A stretch of DNA of 64,000 bases, taken from positions 5,332,001-5,396,000 of the forward strand of contig NZ_CP134223.1 in assembly GCF_031599675.1 (NCBI RefSeq), given 5' to 3'. Numbering within the stretch: the first letter of the stretch is position 1; each line of letters opens with the position of its first letter. The DNA comes from Paenibacillus pedocola (lineage in GTDB: Bacteria > Bacillota > Bacilli > Paenibacillales > Paenibacillaceae). Positions 34,528 to 43,219 of this stretch are shown here, piece after piece. A program made the translations under genes and the position numbers. The notes under the pieces are model-generated. The model saw nothing but the letters and a program-made list of their open reading frames with translations. It was not told the DNA's origin and did not search any database.

Positions 34528-34971
34528 TTAGTTGCCGTTCTTCCGGGCTTCTTCGATAAAGGTTTTGGTTGTGTCGGTTACACTCCACTTGCCAAGGCTG
34601 ACCCCGCGGAAGGTCACTTCGACCTTGTCTTCTCCTGCTGTTCCCTTCACTTCCAGATTCGGCGTTGTAATTGTAAACGTGCCGTCACCGTCTGAGGTAT
34701 ATTTAGCTTCTTTGGCTTCGCTCAGCATGACCTCCTGTGCTTCGCTCTTCAGCGTGCTTACAGTACTGTCTGCAACCTTATTCACAGCATTGCCGAGCTG
34801 ATCCATCGTCACTCCGCTGTAAATGAACAGACCGGCTACAATAACAATAACAATTGCCCATTTAAGTACCGTTTTGACCAGATTAATTACAGCAAACAGC
34901 AGGACAAGCGCTATAACAATAACAAGCCAGTTCTCTCTAATAAATTGTGACCACACTGCCGGATCCATCAA
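34528..34971 (-). CDS. Small membrane-anchored protein, uncharacterised
   Basis: A 147-residue protein with two adjacent hydrophobic helices (about residues 15-37 and 38-54) and a C-terminal extracytoplasmic region of about 90 residues that is strand-rich (DGTFTITTPNLEVKG, DKVEVTFRGVSLGKW). Start is TTG at 34971 or the following ATG at 34968, after AGGGG. No family recognised. It lies 69 bases upstream of the transglutaminase-like gene on the same strand and probably shares its transcript. Confidence 0.7.
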   Translation of the reverse strand: MMDPAVWSQFIRENWLVIVIALVLLFAVINLVKTVLKWAIVIVIVAGLFIYSGVTMDQLGNAVNKVADSTVSTLKSEAQEVMLSEAKEAKYTSDGDGTFTITTPNLEVKGTAGEDKVEVTFRGVSLGKWSVTDTTKTFIEEARKNGN

Positions 34972-35224
34972 TTTTACAACACCCCTATCACAAATTTCGT
35001 TCGATCAGGGAGCAAGTCCCTCATGATCTTCATTAATATTAATTATTATACATGAATGCCTCTTATAATTCATGGTTGCCTGTCCGTATGCGCTACAGCA
35101 GAACAAATTGGTATAAGCCCCCGAGGTCTCACGTAAAGTACAAGTAGGTCTTATCCCATCCCTGTCATTGAAAAAGCCGGCTGTGCCCTCCGGTGCAGGA
35201 CCGGCCCTTTAGGAGGTGTATTCC

Positions 35225-36397
35225 GTGAAAACCGCACTGTGGCTTTATTTGTTTTTGTTTCTGGCCTTCTTCGATCTGCACGCCCAGTACCCCATTCTGA
35301 CTCCGTTTGCGATCTCACTCGGCGCGGGCCCGGCCTTCATCGGCTGGATGATGGGCATGTATTCGCTGACTCACCTTCCCGGCAATCTGCTGGCCGGCGT
35401 GCTGGTTGACCGCAATGGCAGCCGCCGCTATATCGTCTTTAGCCTGACGGCGGCCGGAGCGATTCTGCTGCTGCAGGCCCATGCACAGCTCCCTTGGCAT
35501 TTGCTGATGCTGCGGGCGGCAAGCGGCTTTGCGCTGGCGTTCCTCTCGCCTGCCTGTATGACGCTGCTGGCCTCCCTATCGTCTGATGCGGAGACTCAGG
35601 GCAAATACATGTCCGGACATGGCATCATCCACACCCTGGCCTCGGTAGTGTCTCCGGCAGCTGGAGCCTACATCGTGCACAAGGCAGGCTACTCCGGTAC
35701 ATTCAGCACACTTGGCTGGCTATTGATCGCCACCGGGCTCATGGCCTTGTTCAGCGTACCGAAGCATTCCCCTGCGTTATCCCCAGTTTCACTACCCCAA
35801 GCTTTACAGGATAAACCGGCCCGACCGGCCGCTGTTCAGGCCAAAGCGACAAAGCGCTATTACCTGCTGCCCTTCTTCGTCTCCTGCTCCCAGGGGGTGC
35901 TGTTCTTCGAGCTGCCGCTTTCCCAGGGAAAGGACGGAATGGTCTCCACAGGCATCCTGCTCTCCCTGCTGAGTCTCGGGGCGCTAGCCACGCTCAGCCT
36001 GCTTTTTCTGAACCGCCTCTCACCAGCTGCCCGGATCGCTGCTGCGCTGCTCGGTATGGCTCTATGCTTCTTTACCCTGGCTGCATTTACCAGCATTCCT
36101 CCGGGTGTCGTGCTCTTCCTGCTCGGAGCAGCAAAAGGCGTGCTGTTTCCGGCCATGGCTTCACTGTTCATCAGTCTGGGCAGCGGCGGCCATTTGGGCC
36201 GCACATTCTCGCTGCAATCGATTGCAATGTCCCTTGGCGCTTTTGCCGGACCGGTTGCAGCCGGACAGCTGCGCGATTACGTATCCCCATATTTCATCGC
36301 CTTTGTGCTGCTGATGACTGCCATCCTCCTGCTTCCGCCTAGAGGGGATAACAAGCCTGCACCTTACCGCACTGGCCTGAACAGTCATGCTGCTTAA
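35225..36397 (+). CDS. MFS transporter
   Basis: A 390-residue major facilitator with twelve predicted helices. The loop 2/3 signature is seen as GVLVDRNGSRRYIV (about residues 62-75). The middle loop (about 180-215) is Pro/Ala/Lys-rich. GTG at 35225 lies 8 bases after AGGAGG; the GTG at 35216 would overlap that site. Substrate unknown; the size fits drug or small-metabolite exporters. A strong terminator follows. The gap to the divergent gene at 34971 holds no other gene. Confidence 0.88.
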   Translation: MKTALWLYLFLFLAFFDLHAQYPILTPFAISLGAGPAFIGWMMGMYSLTHLPGNLLAGVLVDRNGSRRYIVFSLTAAGAILLLQAHAQLPWHLLMLRAASGFALAFLSPACMTLLASLSSDAETQGKYMSGHGIIHTLASVVSPAAGAYIVHKAGYSGTFSTLGWLLIATGLMALFSVPKHSPALSPVSLPQALQDKPARPAAVQAKATKRYYLLPFFVSCSQGVLFFELPLSQGKDGMVSTGILLSLLSLGALATLSLLFLNRLSPAARIAAALLGMALCFFTLAAFTSIPPGVVLFLLGAAKGVLFPAMASLFISLGSGGHLGRTFSLQSIAMSLGAFAGPVAAGQLRDYVSPYFIAFVLLMTAILLLPPRGDNKPAPYRTGLNSHAA

Positions 36398-36436
36398 GAA
36401 ATACTCAGCTCTTTAAATTACCATTAGGTTAGTTAA

Positions 36437-36472
36437 GAGATCACCCGGCCGCGGCCGGGTGATCTTTCTTTT
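36437..36472 (+). terminator. MFS gene terminator
   Basis: AGATCACCCGGCC pairs with GGCCGGGTGATCT across a four-base centre, followed by TTCTTTT. Confidence 0.85.
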
Positions 36473-36594
36473 ACGACATTTCCCGGGGAATGAACACCTC
36501 TTACGCGCTGCCCTGTTAAAAATGACGAACCTTAGGTAAAATATATGTAAGCACAGGCACGTAATAATTACTTTACTTACGGGGGCGACCGCAT

Positions 36595-36951
36595 ATGTCC
36601 ATTACCATCATTGTCGAAGGCAAAAACGACCGGAGCCGATTACGCCGTCTGCTTGATCCGGAAGTCGACATTTTGTGCACCTTCGGTACCTTGAGCACCC
36701 TCAAGCTGGAGTCACTGCGGCATAAAATCGGTGATGGAGACGTATATCTCTACATGGATAACGACAGCTCAGGCAAAAAAATCCGTGGAATTCTGCGTGA
36801 CGCTTTTCCGGATGCCGTTCATATTTACACCCGCAGAGGATATGCAGGTGTGGAGGGCACCCCGGATGAATACAGCATTACCCAGCTCGAAAAAGCCGGG
36901 CTTGAGGAATATATCATCTATCCGCAGCCGCTTCCTTTTATGGAATCATAG
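36595..36951 (+). CDS. Stand-alone mini-Toprim domain protein
   Basis: A 118-residue protein that is essentially one Toprim domain, the Mg2+-binding fold of primases, topoisomerases, OLD nucleases and RNase M5. The catalytic Glu is E8 in IIVEGKND and the acidic pair is D55/D57 in YMDNDSSGKK; the third acidic element may be E87. Stand-alone members exist in Firmicutes with unknown function. The gene is separated from its neighbours by terminators on both sides, so it is likely transcribed alone. A nucleic acid phosphotransfer role is an inference from the fold. Confidence 0.85.
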   Translation: MSITIIVEGKNDRSRLRRLLDPEVDILCTFGTLSTLKLESLRHKIGDGDVYLYMDNDSSGKKIRGILRDAFPDAVHIYTRRGYAGVEGTPDEYSITQLEKAGLEEYIIYPQPLPFMES

Positions 36952-36958
36952 CAGCACA

Positions 36959-37013
36959 AGAAAAGCCTTGCCGGGTCTGCCGCGTAAGAAGCGGAGCCGA
37001 GCAAGGCTTTTTA
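36959..37013. terminator. Bidirectional terminator
   Basis: AAAAGCCTTGC at 36961-36971 pairs with GCAAGGCTTTT at 37001-37011. It separates the convergent Toprim gene and sco. Confidence 0.85.
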
Positions 37014-37026
37014 ATGTAGGAATTAT

Positions 37027-37644
37027 TTAATTGCGGGCCAGCTTGTTCAATGCATCTGCAAGAAACTCAGGCGTTACGTTCTCCGAATCTCCGGCATCGT
37101 AGAGCCCGCGGAGCTGATTATCACGGTCCACCAGTCCAATGAGATTGGCGTGGGCGAAATTATCCTTGTTATCCCCGTAGATGAGAACTTTGAAGGAATC
37201 CGCCGCAAGCTTACGGACTTCCTCCTGATCTCCGCGCAGAAAATACCAGCCGTCATAATTAACATGGAAGCGGTCAGCGAATGTTTTGATAGCCTCACGC
37301 GTATCATTCTTCGGGTCAAAGGATATGGAGATAAATTCCACGTCTTTACCGAAGCTGCCGTCCTTTTCCAGCAAATCCTGGGTTTCGGACAGCATGTACG
37401 TAGTTATGGGACAGACATCCGGACATTCCGTAAAAAAGAAATAGACCAGCCGTGCCTTCCCCTGCGTATCGGCCAGCGTGACCTGCTTTCCATCCACATT
37501 CTCCAGAGAGAAATCCTGTACCTCCCCGATCACCGGCAGTTTACTTTTGGCGAAGCTCAGCGAATTGACTGCTAAATAAACCGCCAGACCCAGCGCAATT
37601 AGCAGCAGCAGCCAGGTCCATTTGTAGCGTTTCAAGGTATGCAC
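37027..37644 (-). CDS. SCO1/SenC family copper chaperone
   Basis: A 205-residue, membrane-anchored thioredoxin-fold protein that delivers copper to the CuA site of cytochrome c oxidase. One N-terminal helix (about residues 10-28) precedes the domain; the copper ligands are C74 and C78 in ECPDVCP and H165 in DNFAHANLIG. It follows ctaB by 17 bases on the same strand. B. subtilis YpmQ (BsSco) is the known counterpart. Confidence 0.93.
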   Translation of the reverse strand: MHTLKRYKWTWLLLLIALGLAVYLAVNSLSFAKSKLPVIGEVQDFSLENVDGKQVTLADTQGKARLVYFFFTECPDVCPITTYMLSETQDLLEKDGSFGKDVEFISISFDPKNDTREAIKTFADRFHVNYDGWYFLRGDQEEVRKLAADSFKVLIYGDNKDNFAHANLIGLVDRDNQLRGLYDAGDSENVTPEFLADALNKLARN

Positions 37645-37661
37645 AGGTGTCTCTCCCCCTC

Positions 37662-38585
37662 TTAACCGTGAATCGTATTCAGCACAAGCACGATCAGACT
37701 GACTGTCAGGTAATTAATGGAGAAAAAGAAATTCTTCTTGGCCCAGGCATCATCATCCTTCGCCTTGAAACCGGTCAGAGTTAAATACAGCCACACCAGG
37801 GATAAGCCCGCAGATATAATGAGGTAAAAAATTCCGGCGTAATCGTACATGTACATCAGCACCGGAATAGGCAGCAGCAGCGCGACATAAGGAATCATCT
37901 GAAACTTGGTCCGCCGGACTCCCTTAACTACGGGCAGCAGCGGAAAACCTGCCGCTCTGTATTCTTCCTTGCGGCGGATGCCAAGCGCCCAGAAATGGGG
38001 CGGCTGCCATAGGAACAGCATGGCGAAGAGCAGCCAGGCCCCGAGATCCACTTTGCCTGTAACGGCTACATACCCGATCACGGGAGGCATTGCTCCGGAT
38101 ATTGCTCCTACTGAGGTACTCCATGTAGATGTTCTTTTAAGCCAAAGCGTGTAAACTACTACATAAACAAACATGCCGACAATGCCGAACAGCCCGGCGA
38201 GCACACCGCAGAAAGCAAACAGCACAGCCAGACCTGCAATACCAAGCCCGATGGCATAGAGCAGTACTGTGTTCGGCTTAAGTCTGCCGGTCGGCAGTCC
38301 GCGTTCGCGGGTCCGCTCCATCTTCATATCCAGGTCGCGGTCAAAATAATTATTGAACACACAGGCTGAAGCCATGACCAGCATTGTTCCAAGCAATGTC
38401 AGTATTAATCTGCCGTATTCTACATCCCAGCCCGAGGCCACCCAGTATCCTGCAAAAGCAGCGATCAGGTTAGAGCGGATGATGCCCGGCTTCGTTACCG
38501 TAATGAAATCACGCCAGCTGGCGCCTTCCCGGGGCGACTTGGCGGAAGCAGCTGCGGAATCGGAATATCTCAATTGATTGTCCAC
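37662..38585 (-). CDS. ctaB: Heme O synthase (protoheme IX farnesyltransferase)
   Basis: CtaB transfers a farnesyl group to heme b, giving heme O for terminal oxidases. The 307-residue UbiA-family prenyltransferase has eight to nine helices, the first Asp-rich motif N78-NYFDRDLD (through residue 87) followed by MERTRERGLPTGR, and a second acidic region near KDDDAW at residue 278. The gene starts an operon with sco, and pairs functionally with ctaA at 26.6 kb. Confidence 0.95.
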   Translation of the reverse strand: MDNQLRYSDSAAASAKSPREGASWRDFITVTKPGIIRSNLIAAFAGYWVASGWDVEYGRLILTLLGTMLVMASACVFNNYFDRDLDMKMERTRERGLPTGRLKPNTVLLYAIGLGIAGLAVLFAFCGVLAGLFGIVGMFVYVVVYTLWLKRTSTWSTSVGAISGAMPPVIGYVAVTGKVDLGAWLLFAMLFLWQPPHFWALGIRRKEEYRAAGFPLLPVVKGVRRTKFQMIPYVALLLPIPVLMYMYDYAGIFYLIISAGLSLVWLYLTLTGFKAKDDDAWAKKNFFFSINYLTVSLIVLVLNTIHG

Positions 38586-38844
38586 GTATGGTGTTCCTCC
38601 TTCTAAGGGACTTCTAAGCGATCCGTCGGAGTTTAAGAATGGTTACTTCGTTCTTAATTGAGAATGTTATCCACCCCGCTGTTAACTTTATCATAACAAA
38701 CCGGGAAAGACTTTGACAATCATTGACCAAGATGTTCATCAATTTGACAATTGCGTGACTAAATTTATTCTCTTCCCTTAAATAAGTCAGTGTAAAATTG
38801 GGTAGTTATTAATAGGGAACTTCCGTACAAAGGAGATCTGACCA

Positions 38845-39849
38845 ATGGATACTGCAACACATTTTGTAATGGGCCTCGGACTCGCCGGACTTTCTTTTGT
38901 TGATCCTGCCGTGGCCTCACAGCCGACGCTGGCTGGTGCTGTTATGATCGCCACAGTACTGGCTTCTCAAGCCCCGGATGCCGACACTGCGCTGCGTCTG
39001 AAGAACAACGCCCTGTACATCCGCAATCACCGGGGAATCACCCATTCTCTGCCCTTCCTGCTGCTCTGGCCGGCTCTGATTACGCTTGTTATCGGGCCGA
39101 TATTCGGATTTACAGATCTTCATAACCTGAGTCATATTGCTCTCTGGAGCTTCATCGGAGTTGCCGTCCATGTGTTCTCAGATCTGTTCAATACCTATGG
39201 AACTCAAGCTGCACGCCCGTTTACGGAGAAATGGATCGCCTGGAACATTATCCATATCTTTGATCCATTTATCTTCGGCAGCCATGCGGCTGCGATTATT
39301 CTCTGGATCAGCGGGATTATCCCTCCGGCCCCCTTGTTTATCATTCTGTATATCTGCGTGGCCGTGTACTACATCTGGCGGACGCTTGTGCACGCTCGGA
39401 TTACACGCAACATCAAAAATAAGGATGTGCACCACGATCCGGGTGACCGCTACTTCGTCATCCCTACGATCTCGCCTTCCCGCTGGAATGTAGTTAAAGC
39501 CAAACCGGATGGCAGCTACAATGTCGGTTTACTGAATGGCGGGCGTCTCGAATGGTTTAAGCATGCGGTGTGCTCCACTCACCCCGCTGTAGAGCATTCC
39601 AAGTCACATCCGGATATTCAGGCCTTTCTTTATTTTACCTCCTACGCCGTAGCCGAGGTCGAAGAACTGACCTCTGGTTATATTGTACGCTGGGGGGATG
39701 TGCGTTATTTACACCGCAAGCAATTCCCTTTCGTGGCGGTGCTCGTGATGGACGGCCAGTATCATCCGCTCAATACCTATGTGGGCTGGCTCAGCAGCGA
39801 GAAGCTGGACGAGCGCTTTGCGATTGATCCCGGCTCGATGAAGCTGTAG
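38845..39849 (+). CDS. Membrane-bound metal-dependent hydrolase, YfhP/YdjM (DUF457) family
   Basis: A 334-residue protein. The N-terminal half has four or five helices with the family motifs MDTATHFVMGLGLAG (first His), DADT at about 47-50, NHRGITHSL (about 62-70), GVAVHVFSDLFNTYGT (about 111-126) and WNIIHIFDPF. These His/Asp residues define the YdjM/DUF457 group of predicted membrane hydrolases; YfhP of B. subtilis, a regulator of yfhQ, is of similar length. The C-terminal 140 residues are soluble. ATG at 38845 follows AAAGGAGATCTGACC. Two TTGACA boxes near 38714 and 38752 are possible promoter elements in the divergent gap with ctaB. Confidence 0.85.
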   Translation: MDTATHFVMGLGLAGLSFVDPAVASQPTLAGAVMIATVLASQAPDADTALRLKNNALYIRNHRGITHSLPFLLLWPALITLVIGPIFGFTDLHNLSHIALWSFIGVAVHVFSDLFNTYGTQAARPFTEKWIAWNIIHIFDPFIFGSHAAAIILWISGIIPPAPLFIILYICVAVYYIWRTLVHARITRNIKNKDVHHDPGDRYFVIPTISPSRWNVVKAKPDGSYNVGLLNGGRLEWFKHAVCSTHPAVEHSKSHPDIQAFLYFTSYAVAEVEELTSGYIVRWGDVRYLHRKQFPFVAVLVMDGQYHPLNTYVGWLSSEKLDERFAIDPGSMKL

Positions 39850-39875
39850 CTATAGAGCCAATGAAACAGCCAACG

Positions 39876-39919
39876 AAGCAGTGGTTCTCCCGAAAAAGGA
39901 GGATCGCTGTTTTGCTTTA
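39876..39919 (+). terminator. Terminator after the YfhP-type gene
   Basis: AGCAGTGGTTCTCC pairs with GGAGGATCGCTGTT using G-U pairs, followed by TTGCTTTATTT. Confidence 0.65.
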
Positions 39920-39961
39920 TTTACCCCTCTTACGGCTGGCTCCAGAATCCGGCCCCAAACC

Positions 39962-40212
39962 AAAGGGATTAATCCTCTTATTTCCGCATTATTATTGCGG
40001 ATCGCCCTAAACAAAGGGATTAATCCTCTTATTTCCGCATTATTATTGCGGATCGCCCTAAACAATGGGATTAATCCTCTTATTTCCGCATTATTATTGC
40101 GGATCGCCCTAAACAAAGGGATTAATCCTCTTATTTCCCATTATTATTGCGGATCGCCCTAAACAATGGGATTAATCCTCTTATTTCCGCACTTTCGTAT
40201 CGGACATCCCCC
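39962..40212. repeat. 51-bp tandem repeat array, five copies
   Basis: Copies start at 39962, 40013, 40064, 40115 and 40165. The unit runs AAAGGGATTAATCCTCTTAT, then TTCCGCATTATTATTGCGGA, then TCGCCCTAAAC. It holds two small inverted repeats (GGATTAATCC and CCGCA...TGCGG). CAAAGGG and CAATGGG variants alternate, copy 4 lacks one base and copy 5 diverges after the first half (CCGCACTTTCGTATCGG). The 51-base period is a multiple of three, so frames run through on both strands, but no start signals support a gene. The 40213-40526 stretch that follows contains only a CCCCTCTGCTGAGGGG hairpin and one terminator. Confidence 0.95.
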
Positions 40213-40455
40213 TAAGAATCTGCATCATCGTTCGGATAAGTACCGCCAGCCCCCTCTGCTGAGGGGACTCCATGCACTTTCTGGTAACTTTCCCCATAAA
40301 GTCCACTGTAAGATTTCCGAGTTCAGAAATCCGAAATAACTACAACCCGGTTCGTTTAGAGCCGGCTTGCTTTTATTGGCATGCATTCCCCCTCTTGACG
40401 CCTGGCGCAGCTTAAGGCACAATCACCATAAAGCGTTTTCACCTATTGATCACGT

Positions 40456-40492
40456 CAAAGAAAACCCGCAGCGCGGGAGCGCTGCGGGTTCA
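40456..40492 (-). terminator. Hairpin, possible trpS terminator
   Basis: AACCCGCAGCGC at 40463-40474 pairs perfectly with GCGCTGCGGGTT at 40479-40490. The T-rich side (TTCTTTGACG) follows on the minus strand, so it would end a trpS transcript that runs antisense through the small gene at 40527. Confidence 0.6.
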
Positions 40493-40526
40493 TTCACTTG
40501 CTATTATAGAAAGGAAGGCTGCTTGT

Positions 40527-40721
40527 ATGGGTAAAGGTCTGTCACTCTGGTTCGCAACCTCTTCAATATTGATTCTTACAGCCGCCTCCATCTGTATCAG
40601 CTATAATATATGGCTGGCACTGCTGCTTGGCGTTCTGTGTGTTCTCAACATCGGCTGGGGGTTTATCCTGAAAGCCCGGCTGAGACGCAAACAGGAGAAC
40701 AGTAGACACCAGTCCTCTTAA
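40527..40721 (+). CDS. Small two-helix membrane protein, uncharacterised
   Basis: A 64-residue product beginning MGKGLSLWFATSSILILTAA with two hydrophobic helices (about residues 7-26 and 28-48) and a basic tail (KARLRRKQENSRHQSS). ATG at 40527 follows AAGGAAGG by 8 bases. The stop overlaps the trpS stop tail-to-tail. No family recognised. Codon pattern and ribosome binding site favour a real gene, but there is no independent support. Confidence 0.6.
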   Translation: MGKGLSLWFATSSILILTAASICISYNIWLALLLGVLCVLNIGWGFILKARLRRKQENSRHQSS

Positions 40722-41707
40722 CGGTAAGGCAGGAAGCCCATCCGCTCCTTCACTCCGGCCAGGGTCTGGGAAGCCACATTGCGGGCGCGTTCCGCCCCCT
40801 CAGCAAGGATGTCACTGAGGGTGCCGGAGCTGCGGATCTCGTGATACCGCTGCTGCAGTGGCTCAAGCGTAGCTACCAGGACCTCACCAAGATCCTTCTT
40901 GAAGCCTCCGTACATCTGTCCTTCATACTTGTCGGCAATCTGCTGCAGACTCATGCCGGAGCACTCGGCATAAATGCTCATCAGATTGCTGATTTCCGGC
41001 TTGTTCGCCGGATCGAACACAACCTCACGGCCCGAGTCGGTTGTCGCACGGCTGATTTTTTTACGGATGATATCCGGTGTATCCAGCAATGCGATATAGC
41101 TGCCAGCGTTAGGATTGCTTTTGCTCATTTTTTTACTGGCGTCATCCAGCGACATGATCCGTGCACCCACTTCTGGAATATAAGGCTCAGGAACAGTAAA
41201 GAAATCTCCAAACCGGTGATTGAAGCGGCCCGCCAAATCACGGGTTAATTCCAGATGCTGCTTCTGGTCTTCCCCAACGGGTACCAGGTCTGCATTATAG
41301 ATCAGGATATCCGCGGCCATCAGTGACGGATACACGAACAGTCCCGCGCCGACAGAGTCTTTGCCGGAGGATTTGTCCTTGAACTGTGTCATGCGCTCCA
41401 GCTCACCCATGGCGGTCAGCGTAGTTAAGATCCAGCCCAGTTCTGCATGCTGAGGCACATGCGACTGCATGTAGACATTCGAGATTTTCGGATCAATGCC
41501 GGCAGCCAGATAAAGCGCCGCTACCGACTCCGAATTCTCGCGGAGCGCCGCAGGATCCTGGGCGACCGTAATAGCATGCAGATCCACCACCATGAAGAAA
41601 CATTCATGCTCATTTTGCAGTTTTACGAAATTCTTGATAGCACCAATATAATTACCGAGTGTTAGTGAACCGCTGGGCTGAATGCCTGACAATACTTTTT
41701 TAGCCAT
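40718..41707 (-). CDS. trpS: Tryptophan-tRNA ligase
   Basis: A 329-residue class I aminoacyl-tRNA synthetase. Start ATG at 41707 follows GGAGGTAGGTACTATT, although the frame is open to 41764 through the leader. The HIGH-like motif is PSGSLTLGNYIG (residues about 11-22), KMSKS appears as KKMSKSNPN (about 193-200), and the tryptophan-binding VGEDQKQHLELTRD follows B. subtilis TrpS closely. A T-box leader controls the gene by uncharged tRNA-Trp. Confidence 0.97.
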   Translation of the reverse strand: MAKKVLSGIQPSGSLTLGNYIGAIKNFVKLQNEHECFFMVVDLHAITVAQDPAALRENSESVAALYLAAGIDPKISNVYMQSHVPQHAELGWILTTLTAMGELERMTQFKDKSSGKDSVGAGLFVYPSLMAADILIYNADLVPVGEDQKQHLELTRDLAGRFNHRFGDFFTVPEPYIPEVGARIMSLDDASKKMSKSNPNAGSYIALLDTPDIIRKKISRATTDSGREVVFDPANKPEISNLMSIYAECSGMSLQQIADKYEGQMYGGFKKDLGEVLVATLEPLQQRYHEIRSSGTLSDILAEGAERARNVASQTLAGVKERMGFLPYR

Positions 41708-41751
41708 AATAGTACCTACCTCCATCAATTTATTCCACTTTCCGTGAACGC

Positions 41752-42010
41752 AAAAAGGTCCCACATCCGCAAGGGACGTGAGACCGTGGTGCCACCCTTA
41801 TTCGCCGTTTGGACATTTCCCAAAATACCCTCCAAACAGCCTTAGCTTCCGTTAACGGGGAAGAACCGTCCGGTCTACTTAGGCCTGCTGCCTGTTCAAA
41901 CACGGCGCTCGAGGGTCCATTCAGTCAGGAGTGTCCCACCGGTTCGCATCAACCACCGGCTTTCTGAAGGTGCACTTTCCGCTTACTTGTCCCTGTCATC
42001 ACATTGTCAT
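41752..42010 (-). promoter_or_regulatory. T-box leader, tryptophan-specific, upstream of trpS
   Basis: On the minus strand AGGGTGGCACCACGG (41784-41798) is the canonical T-box/antiterminator sequence that pairs with the tRNA acceptor end. The competing terminator is GGTCTCACGTCC (41774-41785) with GGATGTGGGACC (41757-41768) followed by TTTTT. The likely specifier codon is TGG at 41917-41919 in the context GAATGGACC, matching Trp. Stem I begins near 42005. Confidence 0.95.
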
Positions 42011-42143
42011 CATATCTTAATGCATTCATCATAGAGCGATACAGAGAAGTTGTCAAATCGCCTAACCACGGGTACATAAATCTGTTATGATAAGGATATT
42101 CGTGTTCTTTGCGATCAAGTTAAGTTAAAGGAGCAAATCTCTC

Positions 42144-43118
42144 ATGAAACAGGTGACCAAAGGGCAGTGGGGCGGTTATGATACTTATATTCTGCATAGC
42201 CGCGAGCTGGAAGTCACGCTTTTGCCGCGGCTTGGAAACAACGTTATTTCCTTATGGGACCACAAGGAACAGCGGCAAATCCTGCGCAGGCCTGATGAAA
42301 GTGACTTAGCTTATTATATGCAGAAGCCATACCATTTCGGCATCCCGCTTTTAGTTCCCCCCGGGCGCATACGCAAAGGACAATTTGAGTTCGAGGGCAT
42401 CCGGTACCAGTTCGATCAGAATACAGCTGGCGATAACCATATTCACGGCCTGCACCGGACGCAGTCCTGGTGTGTAAGCGATATCGAAGAGGATGAAGAA
42501 GGCTGCGCGGTAACGACCGAATTCAATACTGCGGACGATACCCACTGGATGGAGCAATTCCCTGAGCCGCTGCGGCTTGAAATGACGTTCCGGCTTCAGG
42601 ATGCCCGGCTTCAGCAGACGCTGAAGGTTACTCATTTGGGGTCTAACAGCATTCCTTTTGGAATTGGATATCATACCTGGTTTATGATCGATGGTGAACC
42701 GGAGCGCTGGAACCTGCGACTGCCGGTTGAAAGCATCTACGAATTGAATCCTGAGCTGCTGCCCAGCGGCAAACTGCTTCCTCTAGGGGCACTAGATTCT
42801 TTACACCAGGGAATGAACCTGAAGGGTACGGATCTGGACACTGTACTTAGGATTGGAGATAGGCAGCCGGCAGAAGCTCTGCTGATGCGCGAGGACGGGT
42901 ACGGGATTCGCTATACTGCGGACAAAGCCCATTTCCGCCACTGGGTGGTTTACACCAAAGGCCCGGCAGAACAGTATTTGTGTGCCGAACCGTATACCTG
43001 GCTGCCGGACGCGCCAAACCTTCAGCAGGATGATTCCTTTACAGGTTTAATTACACTAAAGCCCGGTGAGACACTGACTTTGCCGTGCACCTTTGAAATG
43101 ATCTATCCTAAGCTCTAA
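42144..43118 (+). CDS. Aldose 1-epimerase (galactose mutarotase-like)
   Basis: A 324-residue beta-sandwich protein of the aldose epimerase family, which interconverts alpha and beta anomers of hexoses. Visible elements: LPRLGNNVISLWDH near the start, the catalytic His region DNHIHGLHRTQSW (about 94-106), GIGYHTWFM (about 173-181) and the C-terminal catalytic Glu in LCAEPYTWLPDAPN (about 277-290). ATG at 42144 follows AAAGGAGC. It has no metabolic partner genes beside it, so the specific sugar is unknown. Confidence 0.85.
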   Translation: MKQVTKGQWGGYDTYILHSRELEVTLLPRLGNNVISLWDHKEQRQILRRPDESDLAYYMQKPYHFGIPLLVPPGRIRKGQFEFEGIRYQFDQNTAGDNHIHGLHRTQSWCVSDIEEDEEGCAVTTEFNTADDTHWMEQFPEPLRLEMTFRLQDARLQQTLKVTHLGSNSIPFGIGYHTWFMIDGEPERWNLRLPVESIYELNPELLPSGKLLPLGALDSLHQGMNLKGTDLDTVLRIGDRQPAEALLMREDGYGIRYTADKAHFRHWVVYTKGPAEQYLCAEPYTWLPDAPNLQQDDSFTGLITLKPGETLTLPCTFEMIYPKL

Positions 43119-43157
43119 ACTTCATATAATTACCATCCTTAAAACCTTCTGATCTCG

Positions 43158-43188
43158 TGCATGAATTCTTCTCCTTGCGCCCATACTA
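43158..43188 (+). promoter_or_regulatory. Sigma-G type forespore promoter of the SASP gene
   Basis: TGCATG (43158-43163, consensus TGMATA) and CATACTA (43182-43188, exact) are spaced by 18 bases, 31 bases upstream of the SASP ATG. Confidence 0.7.
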
Positions 43189-43219
43189 TCTTCACAACGG
43201 ACGAAGGAGGTGAACAAAC

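Noticed and set aside
39850..40162. Repeat-encoded frames on both strands of the 51-bp array
   Set aside because: They exist only because the period is divisible by three; start signals are absent and a 1-base deletion in copy 4 shifts the frame.
39962..40212. Possible CRISPR array
   Set aside because: The repeats are head-to-tail without unique spacers, and no cas genes are nearby.
40225..40422. 65-residue minus-strand frame in the gap after the repeats
   Set aside because: It lacks a ribosome binding site and reads like intergenic DNA with a hairpin near 40250.
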